DNA of 64,000 nucleotides, taken from the NCBI GenBank assembly GCA_036924085.1, contig JAVGWX010000011.1:25768476-25832475 (forward strand), written 5' to 3'. Source of the DNA: Ariolimax columbianus. Lineage: Eukaryota > Mollusca > Gastropoda > Stylommatophora > Arionidae. A program made the position numbers and the translations under genes. A model generated the notes under the pieces. That model had not been told where the DNA came from. It saw only the letters and a program-made list of their open reading frames with translations, and did no database searches. Every line of letters begins with the position of its first letter. Within the stretch, counting starts at the first letter, position 1. Shown piece after piece: positions 42,694-52,832 of this stretch.

Positions 42694-43075
42694 AACGGAG
42701 AAGCGTATTGAGGCCTTTGAAATGTGGGTATTCATAAGACGGATGGGGTTTCTTGGAAAGATAGGAAAACCAATATGGAGGTTCTGGTGCAGACACTTCT
42801 GAAGGGGATAAATATAAGAATAATAACATATTTGGGCCATGTCAAGCGCCATGGCAGTCTGCTAAAGGTGGAGGGCAGAGTGAAGGTCAAGAGAGCCATA
42901 GAGCGACAGAGGTACAGATGGACAGACAGCATCAGGATGTGGTCGGGACACAGTTTAACTGCGTGTACCAGCGTGGCGCGAGACAGATGGAGATCCATTA
43001 CCGTCAACCTCCGTTGCGGAGACGGGACGATGATGAGCGGTTTAATGCGATTGAAGCAGAGCTATTCAGCGTGAG
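42590..43075 (+). pseudogene. LINE-J fragment: reverse transcriptase C-terminal region with internal poly(A)
   Basis: The plus strand reads VFGFVVWGRNRDPDQ (decayed LLYGVETWTLT), then a 39-base A-run, TTEKRIEAFEMWVFIRRMGF, and in frame 42724-43074 VSWKDRKTNMEVLVQTLLKG, YLGHVKRHGSLLKVEGRVKV, RYRWTDSIRMWSGHSLTACT and RDRWRSITVNLRCGDGT. This is the thumb-to-end region of a non-LTR polymerase. A frame change lies near 42730. The GATGATGAG after the stop is probably the remains of the tail. Confidence 0.8.
42654..42692 (+). repeat. Poly(A) run of 39 inside LINE-J coding sequence
   Basis: Preceded by GGGACCCTGACC and followed by CAACGGAGAAGCG, so it lies between LTK-type and EKRIEAFEM codons, the same position as the run at 41549-41571. 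Confidence 0.92.
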
Positions 43076-43600
43076 ATCTCCATGTCAATTGTGTGGTTGT
43101 TGTTGATTTCCTGGCCTAGGTAGACATTCGCATTGCCGTTTTCGATGGACGTATTTGACAGTTGTGGTGCCCCCGGAGGGCTGATTGTGTTCAGGGGCAA
43201 TTTCTTTTTTTGTTTGTTTTTGCGCTCGTCTTATTTCTCGAATCCACAAAGCGATGTGCGTTGCAGTGTGGTTTTTATTTTTCGCCTGTCGGCCCAGTGC
43301 ATCCGACCTCAGCATTCATTTTATGTAACGGTCTGCATCCTCCTGCATTTTCTAAAGGTTTGCTTCCCGGGGTAACGGTCGGTGCTATGATGGGGATCAA
43401 ACCCAGCACCTTCGGGTTGTAAGCCGTTCCACTTAACCTCTAGGCCACGCCGTCCCCTAATGGCAATTGAATCTTCTTACTATTTATGATTAAACCAACC
43501 GCCCTGCCTGCTGCATTCACCCCTTTTAGGTTTTGTTTCTGTACTGCAATTCCGTTACTCATAATGGGAATGTCCTCAGCAGAACAGGTTGACGCCTTGA
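43076..43600 (-). pseudogene. LINE-P fragment: reverse transcriptase around the active site, interrupted by SINE-1
   Basis: Minus strand from 43600: EDIPIMSNGIAVQKQNLKG (remnant of the ADDI active-site block, with AED in place of ADD), GVNAAGRAVGLIINSKKIQL, then the SINE-1 insertion, then PPGAPQLSNTSIENGNANVY and LGQEINNNHTIDMEI (the YLG motif region). Removing SINE-1 and one target-site copy joins the two parts in one frame. The rest of the LINE is missing. Confidence 0.75.
43203..43456 (-). mobile_element. SINE-1, full-length copy inserted in LINE-P
   Basis: Minus strand: head GGGGACGGCGTGGCCTAGAG, B-box-like GGTTTGATCCCC, the GCACTGGGCCGACAGGCGAA body, and an A-rich tail (T-rich on the plus strand at 43203-43225). 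Flanked by GGCAATT at 43196-43202 and 43462-43468. Confidence 0.88.
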
Positions 43601-44085
43601 TCCTACCAGTTTAGGGACCTTAAAACTCCCTCAATGGCAGCGGCGATATCATCTCCGCAAAACTATACACATCTTTACCTTTTGCCTGTAAATAATTTAT
43701 ACTATTAGCACACTTTGTCGATCCCGAAAGGCCATGCATCCTTTATTGACGCCCCGAGATTGTTTTACGCCACTCCCCACTAACTCTTTTGTTGGGGCTG
43801 AATCCACACGTTAATCTACACTGTTGTAGGAGTTTGATCTCCGTGAGACGTGCAAGTGATCGATGTCCGGGGGGCGACTCCCAGGTCGTGGTTTGTTTAG
43901 TGAAGCCTGCCGACACGGTCCTGACGAGCCCTCCTAACGAGTGAATTCGATCAGGAGCAAGCGTTTTTCTAGCCCAGGATGTATGCTGCGACATATCAAC
44001 TGTCATATTGTAGAACCGGTCTGCCATTGATTATCTCGCCATGGACCAAAAAGCACTGCAGGAGCATTTTATTCTTGTATATAAA
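43601..44085. other. No recognisable gene
   Basis: A 94-codon minus frame at 44027-43743 has no motif I recognise. Confidence 0.35.
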
Positions 44086-44090
44086 GGGGG

Positions 44091-44118
44091 ACCCCCCCCC
44101 CCCCCCCCCCGCCCCCCA
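44091..44118. repeat. C-homopolymer tract, about 20 bases
   Basis: An uninterrupted run of C after GGGGA, then GCCCCCC. Its length is likely to vary and to be error-prone in sequencing. Confidence 0.85.
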
Positions 44119-44119
44119 C

Positions 44120-44338
44120 CTCAACAAAAAAAGGGTAACGGAAATCAATATCTTAGGTTTGAAATAGCGATCAGTGTAAGCTGAGCCTCAGTATTCACGC
44201 ATTGACAATTATTCCGCCACGGACGAGTTTTTATGTGCCGCGCACAAGTTTTTGTATGCCGCGCATACATTCTTAGGTATACATATCATATTATTAATAT
44301 TACTCCAACCCTGGGTAAGGACTAGCTTTTTTTTTTTT
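44120..44338. other. No recognisable gene
   Basis: A local near-repeat (TGCCGCGCACAAGTTTTTG and ATGCCGCGCATACATTC) and a T-run at 44328. Confidence 0.3.
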
Positions 44339-44339
44339 T

Positions 44340-44945
44340 TGGTCTGTAGGGAGGGATATTAAACCCCAGCTTAGTTATGAGAGGCAGCGTAACCTAGGGG
44401 TGACACGTCCAGTTCACAACCCCAACCTACCCGGTTCGAATTCCACCGTGTACAGTTTCAAGTTTCTGGGGATTGATATTAAACCCCAGCTTAGTATGAG
44501 AGACAGCGTAACCTAGGGGTGACACGTCCAGTTCACAACCCCAACCTACCCGGTTCGAATTCCACCGTGTACAGTTTCAAGTTTCTGGGGATTGATATTA
44601 AACCCCAGCTTAGTATGAGAGACAGCGTAACCTAGGGGTGACACGTCCAGTTCACAACCCCAACCTACCCGGTTCGAATTCCACCGTGTACAGTTTCAAG
44701 TTTCTGGGGATTGATATTAAACCCCAGCTTAGTATGAGAGACAGCGTAACCTAGGGGTGACACGTCCAGTTCACAACCCCAACCTACCCGGTTCGAATTC
44801 CACCGTGTACAGTTTAATTTTTCTCTGTGCGATCGCTCCTTCCGGTATGGAAAGTACCGTATTGCACACGTACCAAGAAACATATAACAGCCACATAGGC
44901 TGGCGGTTGTGAGAAGCGAGGTTCTGTCAAGGACATGCTACCTAC
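44340..44945 (+). mobile_element. SINE-2 with four tandem tRNA-like heads
   Basis: A 119-bp unit is repeated four times; each holds an A-box-like GTAACCTAGGGGTGAC and a perfect B-box GGTTCGAATTCC (starts 44433, 44552, 44671, 44790). The unit aligns with the head of SINE-2 at 24616-24520 (GCGTGGCCTAGG, GGTTCGATTCC, GTGTCCAGTTT). After the fourth head the normal SINE-2 body follows once (CCGGTATGGAAAGTACCGTA, GCGGTTGTGAGAAGCGAGGT, CTGTCAAGGACATGCTACC). Confidence 0.82.
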
Positions 44946-45083
44946 TTAGTATACGCACTGCAAGGCATCTACTCAGCAACTCTTTCTTGATATCCCAAAT
45001 CGAATATCATCGAAGCATAGAACTGTCCATTCTGAGAAGTCTAATATTTTGATATTAATTATTACCCGCCTGGATTTAGGGAA
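44946..45083. other. No recognisable content
   Basis: Short spacer before the pyrimidine-rich array. Confidence 0.3.
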
Positions 45084-45124
45084 GTGAAGGATAGAACCAA
45101 TATAGACCTTCTTTCCATCAATTT

Positions 45125-45995
45125 CCACTATGTCCACTTTTCACCAAGTCCCATTTTCCACCAAGTACACTTTCTACGAAGTCCACTTTCCTCCAAGTCC
45201 ACCTTATACTATTTCCACTTTCTACCGTCCACTTTCTACTATGTCCACTTTCCATGGTCTATTTTCCACCAAGTCTACTTTCTACTGTTTCCACTTTCCA
45301 TCAATTTCACTTTCTACTATTTCCACTTTCCATCTTGTCCACTTTCCACCAATTCCACTTTCTACCAAGTCCGTTTTCCACCACGTTCATTATCTACTAT
45401 GACCACTTTCCACGAAGTCTATTTTCCACCAAGACCACTTTCTACTATTTCCACTTTCCATCATGTCGTCTTTCCACCATATCTTCTTTCCATTAAGTCC
45501 ACTTTCAAGTATGTCCACTTTCGACTATGTCCAATTTCCACCGTCTAATTTTTACTATTTCCACTTTCCATCAAATCCACATTCTACTATGTCTACTTTC
45601 CACGAAGTCTATTTTTCATCAAGACCACTTTCTACTATTTTTCACTTTCCATCAAGTCCACCTTTTACTATGTCCACTTTCCACCAAGTCCACTTTCTAC
45701 TATGTTCACTTTCCATGAAGTCTATTTTCCACCAAGACCACTTTCGACTATTTCCACTTTCCATCATGTCGTCTTTCCACCATATCTTCTTTCCATTGTC
45801 CACTTTCAAGTATGTCCACTTTCGACTATGTCCAATTTCCACCGTCTAATTTTTACTGTTTCCACTTTCCATCAAATCCACATTCTACTATGTCTACTTT
45901 CCACGAAGTCTATTTTTCACCAAGACCACTTTCTATTATTTTCACTTTCCACCAAGTCCACTTTCTATTATGTCCACTTTCCACCAAGTCCACTA
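45125..45995. repeat. 16-bp pyrimidine-rich minisatellite (CACTTTCCACCAAGTC), about 55 copies
   Basis: Alternating CACTTTCCACCAAGTC and CACTTTCTACTATGTC units. A block beginning CATGTCGTCTTTCCACCATA at 45462 recurs at 45765, a higher-order repeat of about 303 bp. The two plus open frames over it are repeat translations. Confidence 0.92.
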
Positions 45996-46044
45996 ACATT
46001 TCGTGTTCCTCTTTTAGTTGGTTCCCTATTCCGTAGTCTTTAAC

Positions 46045-46430
46045 AATATTGAGGCCATAATCCATGATATCTAAACATAACCCATGATATTAATTCGTAA
46101 TTCATATCAGTCAGTAGTCCATTGATATAAATTCGTAATCCATGATCTCAGTTCATAATCCATGATATTAGTTCGTAATTCATAATATCATCCGTAATCC
46201 ATTAATATCAGTCCATAATCCTTTGATATATGTGCATTTTCAATTGATATCAGTCTGAAATCCATTGATATCGGTTCGTACTACCTATGCCATCAGTGTA
46301 TAATCCATTTTATAATTGCGTAATCTATTGATATTTGTCCATAATCCTTTTATATCAATCCATAATCCATTGATATGTGTCCCTATTCCTTTGATATCAG
46401 TCCGTAATGCATTGATATCCATTAATTTAA
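46045..46430. repeat. Degenerate minisatellite of about 21 bp (ATTGATATCAGTCCATAATCC)
   Basis: GATATCAGTCCATAATCC with TTCGTAATCC variants repeated head to tail; about 18 diverged copies. Confidence 0.85.
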
Positions 46431-46434
46431 GGTC

Positions 46435-46720
46435 ATTTAGTGGTTTCGTAACAGAAGTAGTACCCTGCTTGTAGGCATGCTAGACCAGCCACATTTCAGG
46501 GAAAAGGCCTTTTCCGGCGAGTTTCCACCTCTTTCTTCGTAGGCTGGTTTGTAGAATAAAGAGGGTTGTGTATGGGTCAACCAGCCTCATCATATAAATC
46601 AAGTGACTACAGAAATCACTGCTGCAACAACACATACGATGCTTTGGCGCAGACGGCTAGTACAGAGCTAACGGCAATGTTGGCTTTATGCTTTGTTTGG
46701 AGCAAAAACGGGGCAGGAAA
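46435..46720. other. No recognisable gene
   Basis: No motif or repeat seen. Confidence 0.35.
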
Positions 46721-46721
46721 G

Positions 46722-46965
46722 AATAATAATAAAAGAACAAGTATACGTCCAAGAAAGAGAAGAAAAAGAACAAGAAGAAGAGGGGTAGGAAGAAGAAGAA
46801 AAGATAAGAAAGAAGAAGGATGCGAGGAAGAAGAAAAATGAGAAGAAGAAGAAAATGAAGACGACGAGGAAGAAGAATAATAGAGGAAGAAGAAAAAGGA
46901 GGAGAAGAAGAAGAGTAATAGGAATAAGAACAAGGAAAAGAAGAAGAAGTTGAGGAAGAAGATTT
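46722..46965. repeat. (GAA)n-type purine-rich array
   Basis: AAGAAGAAGAAAA with GAGG interruptions. As (GAA)n is the LINE-B and LINE-O tail, it could be an expanded tail, but no LINE end was recognised upstream. Confidence 0.85.
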
Positions 46966-47104
46966 ATTTTAAAGATAAGTCTATTTAGTTTTATAAAGTT
47001 ATGCTTTAAAGAAAACTGTTTTCTTCAGTAACGCCTCACAAAAATCATTAGACATGTTTGTTGACGGCTTGACCATGTAGTAGCCGGATGATAAACCTGT
47101 AGAT

Positions 47105-47765
47105 CAGATAAGTATCGAGCCCATAGAGCAACTAGATCGTAAGAGGAGCCAGATCTCAAATCGATAGAGCAGACATGTCTTCATTCGATAGAGCAGACTG
47201 GTCTGAAATCGATAAAGACGACAGTTCTTCTCAAATTTATAGAACAGACAGATCTCAGCGAAAGAGCAGATAGGTCTCAAATCGAGTGGCCAGACATGTG
47301 TCACATCAATGACGCAGATATGCAAAATATCCATAGAGCAGACAAGTCTCAGATTTATAGAGCAGACTCTATAGGACAGAGAGGCCGACAAAAATATAGA
47401 GCAGACATGAATTTTATCTATACAGCGTACAGGTCTCAGATTTATAGAGCAGAGAGGTCTTAATAGAGCAGACAGGTTTCAAATATATAGAGCGGACATG
47501 CCTCATACCTATAGAGCAGACATCTCTCATCTATAGTGCAGACATCTCGTATCCATAGAGCAGACATCTCGTTTCTATAGAGCAGACATCTGACATATAT
47601 AGAGTAGACATCTCACATCTATAGAGCATACATCTCCTATCAATAGAGCAGACATCTCGTATCTATAGAGCAGACATCTCGTATCTATAGAATAGACATC
47701 TCGTATCTATAGAACAGACATCTCGTATATATAAAGCAGGCATCTCACATCTATGGAGCAGAAGC
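47105..47765. repeat. 22-bp minisatellite (CATCTCGTATCTATAGAGCAGA), about 28 copies
   Basis: ATAGAGCAGACATCTCGTAT units are regular on the right and diverged on the left. Seed not found. Confidence 0.9.
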
Positions 47766-47995
47766 GAAAGAAAAAGAAAGTTTGCTTGCGGTTGTCAGCA
47801 GAAACTAATCAGCCCTGATCTTCGACAAGTCATGAATATATATGTGTATTTTTGCTGTTGTGACATATAACTGTTAACAAGTTTACAATCCTCCATTCAC
47901 AATACAATCTTATCTTGGATTTGCAGTTAAATCAATCATAATATGATCGATAATGAATATTATAATGTTATTCGGACAACTGCAGTGCCTCGATT
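47766..47995. other. No recognisable gene
   Basis: AT-rich spacer. Confidence 0.3.
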
Positions 47996-47997
47996 TG

Positions 47998-48250
47998 TAG
48001 TTTTTTTTTGTTGCTTTCGCCTTATTTGCCTATACCCCAAGGCGGCGTGCGCTGCACTATGTTTTTTATTTTGTGCCTGTCGGTCCAGTGCATCCGACTT
48101 CAGCATGCATTTTATGCAAGGGTCAACTTCCTCCTGCATTTTCTAAGAGTTTACTTCTCTGGAGTAACGGCCGATGCTAAGATTTAGGAGCGAACCCAGC
48201 ACCTTCGGATTGTTAGCCGTGTTACTTAACCACCAGCGCACGCCGTCCAC
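47998..48250 (-). mobile_element. SINE-1, full-length copy
   Basis: Minus-strand head GTGGACGGCGTGCGCTGGTG, decayed B-box (GGGTTCGCTCC), the GCATGCTGAAGTCGGATGCA body and an A-rich tail (T-run at 48001-48009). More diverged than 43203-43456. Confidence 0.85.
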
Positions 48251-48295
48251 GATTTGCAGGCATGATACATTCTATGCAGGAGTCCCGTGAGTCAC

Positions 48296-48297
<2 letters not shown>

Positions 48298-48330
<33 letters not shown>

Positions 48331-48612
48331 GCTAAGTTTAGTCTGAGAATCGCCATTACACTCAGTATAACCTATAAGTGATGTGTTCTCCATATTTGTT
48401 GGAAAATCTCCAGCAACCCTACTGTTCTCGATTTCCAACTGTCGATGCACGACAGTTTTAACGTGCGCGGCACTGAACACGAGCGTCCGATCTCTACTAT
48501 TCAGAGATCCGGGGGATAACAAGAAAGTCCACGTGAAAAAATTCAAGTCTTTACCTTGATTTGAACCCGGGAACTCCATCGCCCGAGGTTGATGTGTTAC
48601 TTCGAGACCACT
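48298..48612 (-). mobile_element. SINE-3 copy with (TTGA)n tail
   Basis: Minus strand: GAGGACTGAGTGGTCTCGAA (A-box region), B-box CGGGTTCAAATC, TTTTTTCACGTGGACTTTCT, GATCTCTGAATAG, GCCGCGCACGTTAAAACTG, CAGTTGGAAATCG, then a tail of (TTGA)n at 48303-48330. Relatives are at 52020-52230 and 53450-53670. Confidence 0.82.
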
Positions 48613-48664
48613 CAGTCCTCATAAAAATCAGCCAATCAGTAAATAAATCAATCAATCAGCTCCA

Positions 48665-49760
48665 TGTTGTTGTTATTGTTGTTACGGATCAAGCAGCATC
48701 CAGGCTTTCGTCCTTCGGCCCAATGCCATGTAATGGTATCTGCACGTGTATAATAGCTGTTGTATAGTTACATACAAAGTGTTCCATGTATCTGACCACG
48801 GAGGAAGAAGCATTTTCCTAAAATCATCTTAAAGAGATGATGATCAACCGTCTCATAAGGGTGTGTACACAGCTGGCACTCAGGAGTATGTTGTGGTTGG
48901 ATTCTGTTCAGGTGTTTGTTTAGTGGGATGTGTTGGGTTCTGTTCAGGTGTTTGTTTAGTGGGATGTGTTGGGTTCTGTTCAGGTGTTTGTTTAGTGGGA
49001 TGTGTTGGGTTCTGTTCAGGTGTTTGTTTAGTGGGATGTTTTGAGTTCTGTTCAGGTGTTTGTTTAGTGGGATGTGTTGGGTTCTGTTCAGGTGTTTGTT
49101 TAGTGGGATGTGTTGGGTTCTGTTCAGGTGTTTGTTTAGTGGGATGTGTTGGGTTCTGTTCAGGTGTTTGTTTAGTGGGATGTGTTGGGTTCTGTTCAGG
49201 TGTTTGTTTAGTGGGATCTGTTGGGTTCTGTTCAGGTGTTTGTTTAGTGGGATGTGTTGGATTCTGTTCAGGTGTTTGTTTAGTGGGATGTGTTGGGTTC
49301 TGTTCAGGTGTTTGTTTAGTGGGATGTGTTGGGTTCTGTTCAGGTGTTTGTTTAGTGGGATGTGTTGGGTTCTGTTCAGGTGTTTGTTTAGTGGGATGTG
49401 TTGGGTTCTGTTCAGGTGTTTGTTTAGTGGGATGTTTTGAGTTCTGTTCAGGTGTTTGTTTAGTGGGATGTGTTGGGTTCTGTTCAGGTGTTTGTTTAGT
49501 GGGATGTTTTGGGTTCTGTTCAGGTGTTTGTTTAGTGGGATGTGTTGGGTTCTGTTCAGGTGTTTGTTTAGTGGGATGTGTTGGGTTCTGTTCAGGTGTT
49601 TGTTTAGTGGGATGTGTTGGGTTCTCAGTCGGAAAATGATGCTCTGATCCTTCCTTGTGAGTTGATTTACCCTGTCATTTGGACTGGGGCTTGCCATATG
49701 TTTATAGACCTTCCTTCCCGTTTTCCCCATTGCCCATCTGTTCAGCTGTTTCTTTGTTTG
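48665..49760 (-). pseudogene. LINE-C C-terminal region with an in-frame 12-codon array
   Basis: Minus frame 49823-48768 (351 codons): a linker with GKTGRKVYKHMASPSPNDRV and QSIIFRLR, then TQHIPLNKHLNR repeated about 20 times, then IQPQHTPECQLCTHPYETVD and HHLFK, where the zinc-binding C-terminus is cut short. In LINE-C at 19570-20222 the same linker and zinc motif flank one TQHIQLNSHLNR. The expansion keeps the frame because the unit is 36 bp. The 3' end carries an (AAC)n-type tail near 48665. The RNase H domain is absent; the upstream neighbour is LINE-N. Confidence 0.85.
48894..49625 (-). repeat. 36-bp minisatellite inside LINE-C, about 20 copies
   Basis: GTTCTGTTCAGGTGTTTGTT plus TAGTGGGATGTGTTGG repeats every 36 bp (for example 48901, 48937) with rare single-base variants (GATGTTTTGA, GATCTGTTGG). 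The homogeneity implies recent growth or conversion. Confidence 0.95.
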
Positions 49761-49764
49761 CTCC

Positions 49765-50035
49765 ATGTAGGAACCCATGTCTTTAACTAATACTCGCCAT
49801 CTCCTCACGCCCTGCGCCATCAATTGCGCTTTGTTCGCATCGTGCCTATTTCCTTTATGCTTGTCTCGAACTCAGTTATCAACGAGTGTTCCAGTCTGCC
49901 TCTACTTCTCTTGCCTAGGGGATTCCAGAACAGAGAATGTCTTGTAATGCTGTCATCCGGTTTCCTCAAGGTTTGTTCTATCCAACGTCAGCCGCTTCTA
50001 CTCAATCCACGTTCCACCGATGTCTGAGTCTGGCT
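49765..50035 (-). pseudogene. LINE-N 3' fragment: end of a reverse transcriptase ORF
   Basis: Minus-strand readings: DDSITRHSLFWNPLGKRSRG, RLEHSLITEFETSIKEIGTM, and after a shift LMAQGVRRWRVLVKDMG. They resemble the WNPQGKRKRGRPKNTWRRDL..DRRRWRxLV ending common in invertebrate LINEs. Two frameshifts are needed. Confidence 0.6.
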
Positions 50036-50094
50036 ACGTACGTGTAATAAGATCATTCCAGAAGGGATGGAATTGCCAACCCTTTGTCCCACTT

Positions 50095-50270
50095 CTCTGC
50101 TATTCAGTCTATTGGCACTCTGTGTTCTAACTCGCCTTTATTCATGACGTGCCAGAAAAGGATGACAGCCTTGTCCTGATTCGTGCCATTAGCTGTCTTT
50201 GTGTATGTACCTCTTCAAGCACAATGTTATTACTCTTCTTTCCTGTCCATGGAATTCTCAACATACGGCC
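50095..50270 (-). pseudogene. LINE-D fragment
   Basis: The minus strand reads MLRIPWTGKKSNNIVLEEVH, TQRQLMARIRTRLSSFSG, matching RRIYGSYWTPTKTNDTVLEE and following residues at 2306-2935. Confidence 0.65.
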
Positions 50271-50434
50271 CAACTCTCCCACACCCTAACCGCCGATCCT
50301 TCCACCACAGGAAAATATTTTCATTCCGAGATTTACCGTGAAATAACAAATTATTTGATACATACATTTGTTAGTATGATTGTTGTAAAATATGGTAAAT
50401 GGTTATGTCGGTACCAAAAATAAAAGAGTCGTAC
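50271..50434. other. No recognisable content
   Basis: AT-rich spacer. Confidence 0.3.
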
Positions 50435-50515
50435 ATCAGGGGATTCGATCCCCTGCCTTCCATGTATACAGGCAAACATAGAGACCATTCAACCTTGAGT
50501 AACTATCCCATGGTG
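50430..50515 (-). other. Isolated tRNA-like sequence
   Basis: On the minus strand GAATGGTCTCTATGTTTGCC is followed by GGCAGGGGATCGAATCCCCT, which can form a T-arm-like stem with a B-box-like loop. No intact cloverleaf was built and no SINE body recognised. Either a decayed SINE head or chance. Confidence 0.3.
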
Positions 50516-50634
50516 TCCGTACAATATAATTGAACAGCAACATTTGACCACATGATCATTTGATCAAGAAAATTGGGTCATGCGGCCAGCATCGTTGAAT
50601 TTGCCGGTAAACAATGTACTCAATAACTCGTAAA

Positions 50635-51900
50635 GGAAATAATATATCGTTGTAAAATAAGTTGGACTGATCTACAAGAGAGAATAAGAGGTAAAATAGA
50701 GAGGGACGTTTCAGAAGAACAATTTGATTTTCGAAACTTTAATGGAGCAAGGAAAGCAATTTTTTGTTTGAGAACTTTGAAATAAAAATATATAGAAATA
50801 CATAATGACGTTTATATTTGCTTTGTAGACTACTAGAAGGCTTTTGACAGAGTCCAACATGACAAATTAATTAAATGTCTCCAAGAAATAAGTGTAGATG
50901 TAAACACATACGACTGCTCCGTAATCTGTACTGGGAACAAACTGCTACAGTAAAATCAGGAAAGTTATGCTCTCCAAGTATAGATGTAAACAGAGGAGTG
51001 AGACAGGGATGTGTATTATCCCCTTGTCTTTTTAATATCTACACAGAACACATATTCAAACAGATAGAGGCGATGCCAGGGTTTGTCATTGGAGGAGTGG
51101 CAATGCACAATCTATGATATGCGGATGATACAGTTTCGATAGCAAAAGGTGAACAAGAATTACAAAAGCTTGCGACAACAATATACACAATATGTCAAGA
51201 GTTTGGATTAGACATACACATAAATAAAACAAAGACTATGATAATTGGGAAACGTGACAGGAAACCATGTATCCAGATAATAATAAAAGATAAACTACTG
51301 GAACAGGTACAGAGTTTCTCCTATCTAGGTCACATATAAACGGAAAAAGGCAGCTGTGAAAAAGAAATCAGAAAGAGAATAGGTATGGCCAAGATGGTAT
51401 TCAGCAACATGCGACACATACTGACATCCAAACAGATAATCAGAATTTGAAAATGAGAATTGTCAGGTGTTATGTATACTTGTCACTACTTTATGGCTCA
51501 GAAACATGGACAATGAAATAACAAGTTGGAAAAGATTATTGAAGCCTTCGAAATGTGGGTATATAGAAGATTGTGTTGCAATTCTTGGAAATAGAAGAAA
51601 ACATATTGGGAGTATTGGAAAAGTTAGGAGTGAAAAAAGAATTAATGACCGAAATCAGGGTTAGACAGTTACGTTATTTTGGTCATATAACAAGACATAC
51701 CTCCTTGTTGAAGATCATACTGCAGGGTAGGGAGGAAGGCAGTCGTTCAAGAGGCAGACAACGTTTTAAGTGGGTGGATAACATCAGGAGATGGACTGGA
51801 AAAAGCCTCTCAGATTGCACCATTACGGCAAGAGATAAGAGTACACTGGAGATCCATTGCAGCTGACCTTCGATGCAGAAATGGCACCTGAATTAAACTG
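50635..51900 (+). pseudogene. LINE-K: reverse transcriptase domain, most complete palm in the window
   Basis: Plus strand in order: RIRGKIERDVSEEQFDFRNF (fingers), NDVYICFVDY then a stop and KAFDRVQHDKLIKCLQE (motif with the first catalytic Asp), VNRGVRQGCVLSPCLFNIYT (50996-51050), and YADDTVSIAKGEQELQKLAT with the active site at 51118-51129, directly after an in-frame TGA. Then follow FGLDIHINKTKTMIIGKRDR, SFSYLGHI, YLSLLYGSETWTM, and in frame 51573-51866 RQLRYFGHITRHTSLLKIIL, GRQRFKWVDNIRRWTGKSLS and the end. About 1.27 kb without endonuclease. All key aspartates remain, but there are at least three stops and two shifts. Confidence 0.88.
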
Positions 51901-51989
51901 AACTGATCTACAAATCTGCCATAGAATGTGCAATGGAGATTTCAGCTAGATATATCTTCCCGTTCACGAGTTATAACGTATTCTAACAT

Positions 51990-52020
51990 ATATATGGTGG
52001 GGGGGGGGGGGGGGGAGGGA
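51990..52020. repeat. G-homopolymer tract
   Basis: TGGTGGGGGGGGGGGGGGGG, followed by AGGGAG. G-quadruplex-prone; the length is probably unreliable. Confidence 0.85.
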
Positions 52021-52235
52021 GATAACCCAGTGGTCTCGAGGTAAGGTGTGGAGACACCGGGATTTTTTCACGTGGATTGTCAGGTAAATATTTCCCCTGA
52101 TCTCTGAGTAGTTAGATCATACACCCGTGTCCAGTGGCGCGCACGTTAAAAATTCATTAGCAGTTGGAAATCGATAAAAGTAAGCCTAACGGCCGCTGCT
52201 CGGGCACACATTCCAGTTAAAAATCTACTCAAATA
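52020..52235 (+). mobile_element. SINE-3 copy
   Basis: ACCCAGTGGTCTCGAGGTAA, TTTTTTCACGTGGATTGTCA, CCCCTGATCTCTGAGTAG, GCGCGCACGTTAAAAATTC, GCAGTTGGAAATCG and GGCCGCTGCTCGGGC follow the SINE-3 order. The head B-box is decayed. Confidence 0.78.
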
Positions 52236-52748
52236 ATTCTAGGGATTCTCGCCTCACAGAGAATATGTCGCAAAACAAGGGGGACTTTGTGGTTATAGCA
52301 CCAGGTCTTGGTTATGTGGTTAGCGGAGCGACTAAAATAGTACTTGACAGGCTGCGGGTATACCTTGCTCTAATTTACGCTTCCATCTCCATCAGTCTCA
52401 GAGATATCCGATTGTATGTTCGAGGGGTTAACAGATGCTGGGATTGACCTGGCAAGTCACCAGTGGATTTTCACCTGCCAAAAAATATGAAACAAAGGAG
52501 GTCGCACCTCCCCACGACGTTTAACGACAGAAGTGGGCATGAAAGTCTACTTTGTAACGTTGTTTTTATTTTGTTCTCCGTGTTCCAGAGCCATTTCAAT
52601 GGAACAGAATTTACACCAAAGTGTACGTTTTTTGTTTGTGTTGACTAACTGTCTGTTGATTTCCACAACTTCCACAGGCAATGAAAGCTTGCCTTGCCAT
52701 CTGTATCCTTATCCTAATTTTAACATATTATCTATGCTTCAAACTTCT
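52236..52748. other. No intact gene; possible LINE-E 3' end at 52495-52550
   Basis: A reading RRSHLPTTFNDRSGHES at 52497-52550 resembles VELPTTLNGTSGKK at the LINE-E end (30290-30330). The rest is unrecognised. Confidence 0.35.
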
Positions 52749-52751
52749 TCT

Positions 52752-52832
52752 ATATTATTTTAACTTTTCTTCTTGTTATTGGTATAGAAGGCTATGCATA
52801 GTGTGTATACAACCAATAATGTATGCTACTAA
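52752..52832 (-). repeat. LINE-L 3' UTR fragment
   Basis: The reverse complement (ACATTATTGGTTGTATACAC, ACTATGCATAGCCTTCTATA) matches the sequence after the LINE-L stop at 58280-58345. Confidence 0.5.

Noticed and set aside
44340..44815. Cluster of four tRNA genes
   Set aside because: Units have A- and B-boxes but no acceptor stem or good anticodon arm and are followed by a SINE-2 body, so they are SINE heads.
48863..49639. 258-codon open frame on the plus strand with repeated CVGFCSGVCLVG
   Set aside because: Antisense shadow of the LINE-C 36-bp array.
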